NCBI RefSeq assembly: GCF_000006405.1
Contig: NW_003211319.1
Location: 64,459 to 128,458 of the forward strand
Length of the DNA: 64,000 nt
Source of the DNA: Perkinsus marinus ATCC 50983
Taxonomy: Eukaryota > Perkinsozoa > Perkinsida > Perkinsidae
Direction: 5' to 3'
Position 1 is the first letter of the stretch; each line of letters opens with the position of its first letter. Below the pieces are notes generated by a model. That model saw only the letters and a list, made by a program, of their open reading frames with translations. It did no database searches and was not told the DNA's origin. Shown in pieces: positions 47,344 through 58,005 of the stretch. Position numbers and translations under genes: made by a program.

Positions 47344-49514
47344 TTAGTAACACTTAAATGAAACTGTTACCGCGATGCAATAACAGAAAAACAATAACAA
47401 TTTCAATGCTGCAATAACAAGTGCCGACTCAGACACCTTATAGCGTTCGGCTAAGTGGTAGAATACTACAAGCAGCAGTACGGCCGAAGTCAGAATATGC
47501 TTCTAAATTACTGTATGAATATACACACATTCATACCAAGATGAGCTCCAGAGAGCTACGACTAGCATCCGCACCAACACCACCAAAACCACTCTCCGAT
47601 GTCCATAAAAATAATAACACACAAACCACCAAAACAACAAATTGCATAAAGTTCAACTCACCGGTGGATCATAAAACTGCACTTCTCCCAGTGATCGCGA
47701 TATCCCTGTTAGAGTTCGATTACTCTGACGTAGACAAACATACAGCGACGGGGTCCCTCGGAAACCACCGGTCAGCTCAGGTGAGCGATCCAACGCGAAA
47801 TACTAACAACAAATAGTTACCACTGTAAGTAACAGATATATACATAGACTCACATAATGTGATGAGGAATTATCAGCTTTTATTGACTCATGTATACACA
47901 CTCCACAAGTTTCTGTATCAACTGCTCGGCTACATGCCACGTTTGGGGCCTCACTAGCACTCTGTGCTACAGCTAAATGCACGCAGGCTTCGGAACACTT
48001 TTGGGGACCGATCAAGGACTCGGATATCTGACAATGTAAGGAATTATGGTAATCGTGGTTAATACAGTAGTTACACAGTTAATACATCATGCTTAACCAT
48101 AGTAATCGTGGTTAATACAGTAGTTACACAGTTAATACATCATGCTTAACCATAGTAATCGTGGTTAATACAGTAGTTACACAGTTAATACATCATGCTT
48201 AACCATAGTAATCGTGGTTAATACAGTAGTTACACAGTTAATACATCATGCTTAACCATAGTAATCGTGGTTAATACAGTAGTTACACAGTTAATACATC
48301 ATGCTTAACCATAGTAATCGTGGTTAATACAGTAGTTACACAGTTAATACATCATGCTTAACCATAGTAATCGTGGTTAATACAGTAGTTACACAGTTAA
48401 TACATCATGCTTAACCATAGTAATCGTGGTTAATACAGTAGTTACACAGTTAATACATCATGCTTAACCATAGTAATCGTGGTTAATACAGTAGTTACAC
48501 AGTTAATACATCATGCTTAACCATAGTAATCGTGGTTAATACAGTAGTTACACAGTTAATACATCATGCTTAACCATAGTAATCGTGGTTAATACAGTAG
48601 TTACACAGTTAATACATCATGCTTAACCATAGTAATCGTGGTTAATACAGTAGTTACACAGTTAATACATCATGCTGAACCATAGTAATCGTGGTTAATA
48701 CAGTAGTTACACAGTTAATACATCATGCTTAACCATAGTAATCGTGGTTAATACAGTAGTTACACAGTTAATACATCATGCTTAACCATAGTAATCGTGG
48801 TTAATACAGTAGTTACACAGTTAATACATCATGCTTAACCATAGTAATCGTGGTTAATACAGTAGTTACACAGTTAATACATCATGCTGAACCATAGTAA
48901 TCGTGGTTAATACAGTAGTTACACAGTTAATACATCATGCTTAACCATAGTAATCGTGGTTAATACAGTAGTTACACAGTTAATACATCATGCTGAACCA
49001 TAGTAATCGTGGTTAATACAGTAGTTACACAGTTAATACATCATGCTGAACCATAGTAATCGTGGTTAATACAGTAGTTACACAGTTAATACATCATGCT
49101 GAACCATAGTAATCGTGGTTAATACAGTAGTTACACAGTTAATACATCATGCTTAACCATAGTAATCGTGGTTAATACAGTAGTTACACAGTTAATACAT
49201 CATGCTGAACCATAGTAATCGTGGTTAATACAGTAGTTACACAGTTAATACATCATGCTGAACCAATCATCTATCATGTAGCAACCTATAACGTTTTCCC
49301 ACATGGCTAGGGATCGATTTATCAATAAATCTTCCATATAAATCCATCACATTAGAAACACACACCACGCGGTTTCCCTTACCCCAAGTGTGATATTCCC
49401 CACAAGTTTATCAGAGAACTTCTGGTAGACTACAGGAACGGGGAACTCCAGCAAACCGTCAATTCCGACGATGCTCGCGAAAACCACTGCTACCACAAAC
49501 CGCCACCGAACCAT
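47344..49514 (-). CDS. Signal-peptide, cysteine-rich type I membrane protein; 53-bp minisatellite in intron 1
   Basis: Exon 1 (49514-49383) encodes a signal peptide (MVRWRFVVAVVFASIVGIDG) then LLEFPVPVVYQKFSDK and an N-glycosylation site (NITL). Exon 2 (48027-47854) has CSEACVHLAV, NVACSRAVDTETCGVCI. Exon 3 (47802-47662) has LTGGFRGTPSLYVCLRQSN. Exon 4 is 47593-47537. The last frame has a hydrophobic span (ILTSAVLLLVVFYHL) and reaches a stop at 47344. Junctions 1-4 are GT-AG and phase 0. Intron 1 (1,355 bp) is almost entirely the 53-bp minisatellite. It may continue into the membrane protein ending at 45753. Function unknown. Confidence 0.5.
48046..49264 (+). repeat. 53-bp minisatellite, about 23 nearly identical copies, inside an intron
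   Basis: Unit: TAATCGTGGTTAATACAGTA, then GTTACACAGTTAATACATCA, then TGCTTAACCATAG. The only recurrent variant is TTAACC versus TGAACC, clustered toward the distal end. Near-identity implies recent expansion or gene conversion. Each unit is flanked by GGTTAA and TTAACC, a short inverted pair. Confidence 0.98.
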
Positions 49515-49551
49515 TCAAATGCGGAGGAGTAAGAACTATAATCGATCGAAT

Positions 49552-49699
49552 CTCCAATATTATAAAATTTTGCCAAAATTTACGAAAATTTTTCTCCGGT
49601 TTCTGAACATTTCTACCCTACTTCGTATATAAACCCCTATAATTTTTCACAAGAACTCCTGACCTCAGGCGAGAAAAGCGAACATATATTCCAACACTA
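49552..49699 (+). repeat. Family B repeat copy
   Basis: Between the membrane-protein gene and SCYL2. Ends GCGAACATATATTCCAACAC. Confidence 0.7.
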
Positions 49700-49832
49700 G
49701 TATTAGTATATTATTAGTATTATTTGTTATTAGTATTAAATAACTCAAAACCACCCGAGAAACTCGATAATACGACAGTCTACGATGGTCAATAACACAG
49801 CCTTAGCAATAATACGAAGTGTGAATACTCTC

Positions 49833-52800
49833 TCACAAAAGCCCAGCAAAGGGGTCTTCATCACCCAAATTTCGAACACCAAACCGCTTCGGATCAGCGC
49901 CAGTCTTCGTCCCATTAGCTGATACAAACCGAGACATGCCAGTGTCGAAATTCTGAGATATTTTCGTGGGAGCATTTTGACTATAGAGATTAGCCAAATC
50001 AATTGTAGCCAACTGAGACGATTGCTTAGGCGGAGCGAAGCAGAAATCATCCGCGCCAGAGCTGAGCAGATCGACACTGGTATTCTTAGTCGCACCACCC
50101 AACAAGTCGTTCTGTGGGATCTCTGGTGACGAACTTGATGTAAAACTGCTCGTTGAACTAGGCGGAGCGAAGTTCTCATTTTTCCGATTTTTCATCGGAG
50201 CAAACGGGAACTCATCAACTGGTCGAATCGGCTGCACAGGTGGTGGCGGCGCAGCTCGAGATGGCCTGAGTTATTCAAACGATAACTTCAATCTTGTATT
50301 AACGCTAAACAACAAATTTCCAGCGCTCTCCTAGATAAAACTACGCATATATATACCTGTGAAAATTCGAGTCTCAAAGCTTTATATACAAGTTGTGTCA
50401 CTGATATGCTTCGCAATCTTTATGATATTCATACGATACCCACGCTCAGCTTGAGCGGCTCAAGTGAGTTAAATTCAACATGTTTATCAATTCCATAACT
50501 CTAAGAAATATTCCTACTCGAACCGTAATTTTGCAATTTCGAATTTAGTTCCGCAACGAGCGAGACCTAGCTACAGCACGGCAAGAAGAAGTACATGAAA
50601 AAATCCCCAAAATTTATATATTATAAATCACGAGATGCACGACCAGTGTTGGACGAACTCATATCTGCTTTCTCCAGCTCAGCTCGGAAATTTCCTCACT
50701 AATTATAGGAAATCCCATATGAATTCAGGTAGAAGTGTACAAAAACTATCAAAATTTCCTCAGCATTTTCATATTATCGCCAACACAGATATTTCCCCAC
50801 ACTCACCGATGCGATGATAATGATGCCCCCGAGGGCACAGCAGCCCCCATAAGAAGCGTGTCGAAGTCCACCGGCCCCGATGAACCCGCTGATGAAGTTG
50901 ATTTCCGACTAGACAGTGGAGGAGGAGGCGGAGCGGAGCCGCCAAGCGCAGCAGATGCTTCCCGGCCGGCATCAGTTCGGTGTCGGTAACTGCACAAAGA
51001 GAAATCACCAACAGTGTTGAAGGAATATACCTTCCCTTTCCTCAGCTCAGCTCAGTAGTTTCTACACTTACTATGAAAGTTTACACATGAATTCAAGCAT
51101 GTGTGTTTGGAAAACACCAATAATTTCATCATAATTTTTCACACATGTAGTTCACTATGTGCATATTCTCATCGGGGACCTCCACCTTACTCTTTTTCTC
51201 GCCAATTCGCAACTCTTTCAACCATACCACTAACAATTGTATTTATGCGCGACCACTGTTCGTACGATAGATTCTCATTCGCCATAAGAGGCAGCGCACA
51301 CGGTAAAACCTAGGAGAACAACAAATTCATAACAATTCTAATCCTAGTATACACCCTCACGAAAAGTACAAATATTATCAAAGACTCTCGTGCGAACGAA
51401 GGTCTTCTGCATGCATATATTGGAGTTTCACCCGTTTTACGTGAAGTGGCGTAATACTGTGTGAAAACCCCACTATTCGCGGTAGTCGTGAAATATATTT
51501 TTTCGCCAATGTTTTTCACATCACTAGGGTAAAACTCCAATGATAAATCCTTCCCGGTTAACTTACCTTAGTCGCCGACAGTTTAGCGCCCAAATTTTCA
51601 CTTATCTTCTCGTAAATGTCTCCTAACGCTGCTACTATCTGCAATGTGAAAAATCATACGATAAAGAAAATCAACTGATTCCATAACTCCAGTGTTCGCT
51701 TCCCTCAGCTGAGCTCAATAATTTCCTCATCAATTTAGGAATTTACATACAAATTCGGAAATTTTTATATTATCACCAACACATGTGATTGTATATTCTC
51801 CCACGCTTCATAACTCACTTGCGCAGAACCATCCGTCCCAGTAGTCTCAGTAAGCGCCTTCAACAGAACACCAACAACAGTCGTATTGTCCAGAACCTGA
51901 GGAGAACAACCGTCCCTCCTCAGTGAAGTTTTGGAATATATGTTCGCCTTCCTTGAGAATTTCCTCACTAAAATCCTAGGAAAAAATGTACAAGAATCAA
52001 CAATAATTTTCATAATTTTCACATAGTCACCAACATATAGAATTGACTATCCAGAGAATATATATTTGGTTTCCTCAACTGAGCTCGTGAACTCTCTCAC
52101 TACATTAAAAAAATCAACACACGAAGTGCACAAAAACCAACGATAATTTCTCACATATTTCCAACATATGTAGTTGACCATGTGCACATATTTCCACACA
52201 GTGAGAAAAATAGTAAGCTCACCGGAAGCATTTCTTGAATGCATTTTATGATCAAACATCGGATTCTGGTGGAGACACCCTCATTAGCGTCAGTCAGCAT
52301 CCTCAACATTCTCGGCAACAAGACGTGCTGCAAAGTAGTATACTCGAATCGTCGTTGTAGTAGAGGCAAACGAGTAAACACCTAAAACGATTCATAATGA
52401 AATACGTAATATACCCCCAAGCGGTATAGGAACTCATCAGCATCTCCCAAATGAGCTCTCTTGCTGAGCATCCCAAGAAACCAAACCGCGCTGCTGAACA
52501 TATGCAATGATTGGATACAAACTCATGTAGAACTCGAAGAAAAGGCGTTCTTATGGTATATGATTAATCGTATAACTCTAGTTATTCAAAATTAGGGGGA
52601 CGGGCAGGTGGACCTTTTTCTAGTCGGCAAGAAAGACCTCTTATAATGATATTGTTATTTCAATATCTGTTCACATCCATATAAAACAATTCTCGATAAA
52701 ATATAATTATATAACATTTCATACAAGTTTCAACCATTTGACATGAAGTGGCGTAATACTCCATGTTAATTCCGTGTATATTTCCGCGACCGATAACACA

Positions 52801-55800
52801 ATCGTTTTCCACGAGTTTTTACTAGTGTTTTCCACATCGCAAATGAAACTCCATTACACCACTAACCAGAAGCACGTGTTACCTCCTGAATGATAGTATC
52901 CTCCTTCAACTCGATACACCTTAACACAAAGGGTACTAGAACCTCACTAGCGTCATTTGCTGTTATGTTGTTGATAAACAGATCAAGATTCCGGATTAGA
53001 ATCGTTACACATTCTGAAATGACAATGCTAATACACCAGCAGCATCAGAATCCTAACGATACGATACGTGCCAACTTGATATGCAACTGCGTGTTAGGAA
53101 TTAATGATAATGAACAATATGTCGCAATAACAACCTCGAGAGGTTACTTTTATCATATCACATGTTCAACAATGGAGTTTCACGACCCGTTTTACGTGAA
53201 GTGGCGTCGTAAAACTCGGTGAAAAATGCGATATTCGCGGTGATATGCAGTAGTCGTGAAATACGTTTTTCATATCACTAGGGTGGTGAAACTCCAATGT
53301 TAACATAGTTTATGAGAGTCTACGCATATTTCCTACATTTGCATATCAAATTCACACGCACTATAATAACATACAAAAACTCCTTTTTCCTAAACTCACC
53401 AACTGATATCTCCTTCGCGCTGAATAGTGGCTTCACTCGAGGCCATATTCTCGCCTGAAAATACTGCGGGTCGCAAACTCCTTCGTATTTCAACGCCATC
53501 AACAAACACGGTAATGTCGCCGACCACAATGCGGAGAAGGAAAGGGCGAGCTGAGAATTACCATATAACAACGACAACTACTGCTGCTGTTGCACGCATG
53601 CACAAAAGATTCTCACATCTGCAAGTGGAGGTAATATTCGTTCCCTTACAAGATGTGGACTAGCAACAAGCGGACACGTTTTATCGCTCAGCAGTCGAGG
53701 GAGTCCTGAAAAGCCATAACTACTCAACAAACTCATCCTACCAGAAGCACCCCGAAGTGATTACGATAAACCAGCACCACCACGACAAATCCACGTCAAT
53801 GTTGTCTTCGCTTCGCTACATTTTTAAGAAGATAATTCAAATTTCCAGTAGTTCGTTAAAACCAATCGGAAAAAACGTTACAAAAATTCCATTTTTACAC
53901 AAAAAGTTGGTAAATTATCAAAAAATTTTGGGGAAAAATGTAAGTGACTTCCAAGTGCTGTATTTCTCCCATCAGATGTTTACCTCTCAAGAATGCTATC
54001 CGAGCCGCATCGTCCTTCTCCGAAAGCGTTTCTAGGAACCTCAGGGCCTGCAATAAATTCACAAATTCGCGACAAATTTACCACCACTACAAGGGTCTGC
54101 TTATCCATCAGTTTTGAAATATACGTTCGCTTTCCTTAGCTGCAAAGCTCAAGAGTTTCTCCGCTATAGCAGTTCACATACGAGTTAAAACAAGAGTTTT
54201 CAGAAACCACCAATGATTTTCCCAAAATTTTTATATTGGCAGCGACACATGTGCACATTTTCGCATAAAAACAACTCGTGCAATAGCAACACCAACAACT
54301 ATTCATCCCTCGCTGCTCGCCATCCTCCCCAGGTTACCTTTATATTAATATCATTGAAATATTCCGAGCTTAGGAATGCTTCCATCGTACACCTCCTAGT
54401 TGGCTCCAACACCGTCATCGACTGGAGTAACTAACACACACACAGAGGAGATCAAATTCGGAGAGTCTTCCTAGTATTATTAGAATCTATGCTCGCTTTC
54501 TTCACCCGAGCACAAGTTCACATACATAAAGTTTCTGTCTACTTCTACTCGAACTTAGAAACCAACAATAATTTTCCTAAATTTCCTCACTAATCATCTA
54601 GTTCAACCGAAAACCACCCCCCCCCCATCACAGTAAACTACAGTGAAAAGCAGTGCGTTGTCAATTTGATTATCTCCTTGCTTCAGCGGCAGTGCTCTCC
54701 TAACACTCAAAAGCTGCATAGTAGAGTGATGTGAAATAAGCCTTACTGAATTTCCCTTTGGTGAACAGTGGGATCAGCCCCAGGAGTGACTCGCGAGAGC
54801 AGAGGTTGACGATCCCTAGAAAAGAGCTCGTACCTGAGGAAAATATAACCTCGATAATGTGCATATAAATATGAGAAGAAAGGGTATCGGTTTATGCATG
54901 TGTTAGTGAGCAGGTCCGAAAGAGATAGAGTAAAGGACAACCAACGATAAGCTCGGAGGCTTTATCCTCTCCCAAAGAAAGGAACAACAAGCAACGAAAA
55001 AATTCGAAAAAAACAGAAAAAAACAGAAAAAACAGAAAAATAAGAAAAAAAAACAGAAAAAAGAGAAAAAACAAAGAAGCAGAAAAAATAAGAAAAAAAA
55101 TTCACACACGACAGGAATTCGAATCAGCGTGGTATGTACTTACGCTATGAGGCCGAAACTAAACACGTCACTGCACTGCCCACAAGAACTGCTGTAGCCG
55201 GTGGTCATCTCAGGAGCCGCATATCTGTGGATAAAAATGCACCCCCCAGGGATCGAACCCGGGTGTACCTTATGGGAGGCTCGTTTAATACCATTCCACC
55301 AGCCATCCCTCCTATTCCTCTAAACTTCACTTGGCACGGCACCATCTTACCCGGCTCTACTGGTGATTGACTATACGCCATTCCACCCAACACCCATCGA
55401 CCATTTGGAGTGATGAAGATCTGAATTATTACACTCACATGAACTAAATCATATTATAAACATCACTTACCGCACTAGGGCACAGACCAAGGTGACAAGT
55501 ATTAGCATGATGAAGAAACTCTAGAGCCGACGCAACATCCAGTAAACCTGAGACCATATTCCCGGTATTGCTGATGATCGAATGACCGATACAATATATG
55601 CGCATATATTTAAAACTACATGTGTTGTTAATAATATGAAAATTCTGAAAAAAATTTCGGCAAATTCTTGTTGGTTTCTATACACTTCTACTCGAATTCA
55701 TATGTAAACTTGTATAATTAACAAGGAAACTCCCGAGCTGAGCTGAGGAAAGCGAACATATATTCCTCCAACACATGATATCAGCATTGTACGTCCTGGC

Positions 55801-56756
55801 GTCCACGTGATTAGCCGGCTGACACTACCTGTTTGTATCTCTATCACTGACAATTGTTTCCTATCAGTTGCCAAAATGGTGCCCAGAGTTTGAGTAACAC
55901 GTCTCGTAACAAACGCCATACTCTGACGATCGTCGCTCAGTGGATCTGATAAAATTACGCTCATACCACACCTCTAGAACATCATAGGAGCTCTTACCAA
56001 TCACAGATAGGATATTTGGATGCCGTAGTCGCTGTAGGACGGTTGCTTCTTTATTTAACGATGATAATATCTGATGATGACATGTGCAGGGATCGAACCC
56101 GGGATCTCTCCGACCCACCCTATTCCTGTAATCCTTAGGGTACTGCTTCGTATCAAGCGTTTTCTTCTCGAATAGGAACACTGTTAGACAAGTATCATCT
56201 CCAGCCGGGCCTCCCCCCATCGGTGCTGTTACACTAGACTTTGGTCGCTTCGCGTTATACAACTGAAAATTAAAACTTTACTAGGGACACTTCCTTCCTA
56301 TTGAAAACATGAATACCGGTGCAACCAAAGAAGATCGATTTACCGCAAACTGACAATAGAAATGATATATATAAACGATGATGAAAAATAATGGAGTTTC
56401 ACCACCCTAGTGATATGAAAAACGCTAGTGAAAAATTTATTTCACGACTACTACATACCGCGAATGTTGGCTTTTTCCGCAGGGTATTGAGTCACTTCCC
56501 GTGAAACGAGTGAAACTGCAATATATAAATCTATGAAAATAGCAATAATATATAAATCTATGGAGTGAAACCCTATACATAGTGCTTGGAGTTTCCCACT
56601 GTCACCACTCGGAAAATTCTTAATAAATTTACGATATCTCTCTTAAACTAGTACCTTCCAACGCAGCTCATTTCCATAGCAGGCCGGGTCCTTATCTACT
56701 TGATAGGAACTTACTAGTTTGTTACTAGTGAGGTAATTCAGCACGTTGTTAAACAT
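49833..56756 (-). CDS. SCYL2: SCYL2-like (SCY1 family) pseudokinase, about 15 exons
   Basis: SCYL2 (CVAK104) is a catalytically weak kinase-like protein with HEAT repeats that works with clathrin adaptors at endosomes and the Golgi. It starts MFNNVLNYLTSNKLVSSYQV (56756), then DPACYGNELRWKLYNAKRP, CLTVFLFEKKTLDTKQYPKD, SLNKEATVLQRLRHPNIL, GRWVLGGMAYSQSPVEPG, YAAPEMTT. HEAT-like exons follow (FTRLPLLQRRFEYTTLQHVL at about 52360-52222; VLDNTTVVGVLLKALTETTG; IVAALGDIYEKISENLGAKL). The C-terminus is low complexity with adaptor-type motifs (FAPMKNRK, DLLSSGADDF, DEDPFAGLL) and stops at 49833. No catalytic HRD or DFG was seen, as expected for SCYL2. Introns are crowded with family A and B repeats, and two mini-introns carry T-arm motifs. 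Confidence 0.9.
50646..50800 (-). repeat. Family B repeat copy
   Basis: Fills most of a SCYL2 intron downstream of the exon ending SGASLSSHR; the boundaries TGTTGG and CCAACA are both intact. Confidence 0.75.
51009..51170 (-). repeat. Family B repeat copy, long form
   Basis: Occupies about 160 of the 199 nt of one SCYL2 intron (about 50989-51187). Confidence 0.75.
51421..51539 (+). repeat. Family A repeat, near-intact 119-bp copy
   Basis: TGGAGTTTCACCCGTTTTAC to CTAGGGTAAAACTCCA. In the SCYL2 intron 51311-51564. Confidence 0.85.
51704..51808 (-). repeat. Family B repeat, partial
   Basis: Centre deleted. In the SCYL2 intron just upstream of the IVAALGDIYEK exon. Confidence 0.6.
51925..52050 (-). 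repeat. Family B repeat copy (first of a pair)
   Basis: Together with the next copy it fills the 322-nt SCYL2 intron 51900-52221. Confidence 0.65.
52059..52200 (-). repeat. Family B repeat copy (second of a pair)
   Basis: Tandem with the preceding copy but clearly diverged, so probably a separate insertion or an old duplication. Confidence 0.65.
52725..52853 (+). repeat. Family A repeat, subtype II
   Basis: Shares TTCCGCG and GATAACACAATCG with the Rab18-intron copy. In a SCYL2 intron. Confidence 0.7.
53173..53296 (+). repeat. Family A repeat, near-intact 124-bp copy
   Basis: TGGAGTTTCACGACCCG to GGGTGGTGAAACTCCA. In a SCYL2 intron. Confidence 0.85.
54113..54265 (-). repeat. Family B repeat, diverged copy
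   Basis: GCAAAGCTCAAGAGTTTCTC and TATATTGGCAGCGACACATG identify it. In a SCYL2 intron. Confidence 0.55.
54490..54600 (-). repeat. Family B repeat, diverged copy
   Basis: CTCGCTTTCTTCACCCGAGC, GTCTACTTCTACTCGAA and ACCAACAATAATTTTCC remain. In a SCYL2 intron. Confidence 0.5.
55010..55105 (+). repeat. A-rich (AGAAAAAAC) tract
   Basis: Imperfect CAGAAAAAA units. The Phe-rich minus-strand frame here is intronic noise in SCYL2. Confidence 0.7.
55225..55268 (-). other. 44-nt SCYL2 intron that is essentially a tRNA T-arm
   Basis: Between donor GTACA and acceptor CCACAG lies CCCGGGTTCGATCCCTGGGG: a perfect B-box and a T-stem of five pairs (one G-U). Ends are fixed by the exon beginning YAAPEMTT. 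Confidence 0.7.
55617..55775 (+). repeat. Family B repeat copy
   Basis: TGTGTTGTTAATAATATG to ATTCCTCCAACACATG. In a SCYL2 intron, antisense to the gene. Confidence 0.75.
56071..56118 (-). other. 48-nt SCYL2 intron containing a T-arm/B-box
   Basis: GTGGGTCGGAGAG, then CCCGGGTTCGATCCCTG (identical over 17 nt to the other SCYL2 mini-intron), then CACATGTCATCATCAG. It splits KDYRNR from ILSSLNKEA, both phase 0. Confidence 0.7.
56392..56520 (-). repeat. Family A repeat, near-intact copy
   Basis: TGGAGTTTCACCACCCTAG to ACGAGTGAAACTGCA. In the SCYL2 intron between the first two exons. Confidence 0.8.
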
Positions 56757-56863
56757 CTCAAAGAGATGAAAACTACGTAACCATGAAGACTACAACGCGA
56801 CTCAACTTGTGAGAGAATAGGAAGCATGTGGTTGTATACATATCACTGGGAAATCAAATACAT

Positions 56864-57015
56864 GTGTTGGTGACACTATGAAAATTCTGAAGAAATTTTG
56901 AGAAATTCTCGTTGGTTTCTGTACACTCCTACCTGAATTCGTACGTAAACTTCTATAATTAGTGGTGAAACTCCTGAGCTCAGCTGAGGAATGTGAACAT
57001 ATATTCCTCCACCAC
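56864..57015 (+). repeat. Family B repeat, best-preserved copy
   Basis: TGTTGGTGACACTATGAAAA to GAACATATATTCCTCCACCA with an intact CCTGAGCTCAGCTGAGG palindrome. Upstream of SCYL2. Confidence 0.8.
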
Positions 57016-57199
57016 TGTAACCAATTTACTGCTAGAGTACACTGCTCCGTTACAAACCAGTGACAAGAGGCACAGAGCTCCCGTATAGTGCTGCAATACA
57101 TAGACTGACTATACAAACCCTAAAGGTGTGGAAAACACCACAACCCGCATCAGGTTTCGAACAGTGGCGCCGTACACAGTACTCAACTGAGAGAGGATT

Positions 57200-57436
57200 T
57201 TAAGCAAGTTTAGTATTGTATAGGACCACCCAGTGGCTGGTATGAAACTCCATTAACAAGACATAGTACTCGCCGTTGAAGACACTCTTAATCTCCGAAA
57301 TCATTGTGTGTGTCTGGAGCTGGGTTGTCGAAGTAACGCCGCAAGGGCTTATGATCAAAGGCAAGGTAGCATGAGAACCCTCACTGTGATTTGAGATCCA
57401 CCTTAAGGAGCCTTTCTGGTGTAATAGGTCCGACAT
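57200..57436 (-). CDS. Hypothetical ORF, weak
   Basis: A 78-codon frame whose C-terminal half (IKSVFNGEYYVLLMEFHTSH) looks protein-like. No signal peptide, no splice support and no family; it may be part of a decayed gene. Confidence 0.2.
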   Translation of the reverse strand: MSDLLHQKGSLRWISNHSEGSHATLPLIISPCGVTSTTQLQTHTMISEIKSVFNGEYYVLLMEFHTSHWVVLYNTKLA

Positions 57437-57606
57437 TAACCCAGGGTTTCAATAACTACTCTTGGTGTAGTGGAGGAGATACTATTTTGAGATGAGGTTC
57501 CTTAACTGCAACCTTGTGTAGTATACCGTTGAGAATTTGCAGACGATTTCTGATCAGTGAGGGTCAGACTAGTAGCATACCTCGGATGTGAAGGAAGCCA
57601 GATTGC

Positions 57607-57697
57607 CAAGATGGATGGCATAGTGGTGTAGCATCGATCTGCAATTCTGGAATTTATGAACCGCACCAGTTCGATCCGCGCACATGATGTTTTTATG
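57607..57697 (+). other. tRNA-like sequence (A-box and B-box)
   Basis: GATGGCATAGTGGTGTAGCA matches the A-box pattern TRGCNNAGTGG. After a plausible interval, CAGTTCGATCCGCGCAC resembles a B-box missing one base. Arms do not fold cleanly, so it is a tRNA pseudogene or SINE head. It lies between SCYL2 and the MULE. Confidence 0.45.
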
Positions 57698-58005
57698 TTA
57701 TTTCATTACGTGCTGATATCACTCCCGCTGACAGGGAAAATTTTCGCGCGCGCCACAAAAAAATCTCATTTTTAGCACAAAAATCTTTCTTGTCCGCAAC
57801 AAAAAATTCTTGCTCGCCACAAATCTCTGTGGGCGTGCAAGAAAGACACAGGGTCCCTGCCGCGAGGATAGATGGGGAATAGCTATCGCCAGTTTTCGTG
57901 GGTTTTTGGATTATCTGTTTCTTTGTCTACTTCTTCGACTGTTGAGTTGGCACAAGGCATCAATGGGGAATACAAGGATGAAGGTTATTTTGCATCGCAC
58001 TTGTA

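Noticed and set aside
48046-49264. CRISPR-like array because of regular repeats
   Set aside because: Units are contiguous with no unique spacers, and the context is a eukaryotic intron.
49745-50179. 144-codon frame overlapping the SCYL2 C-terminus
   Set aside because: Shadow of the SCYL2 exon encoding FAPMKNRK to DEDPFAGLL in another frame.
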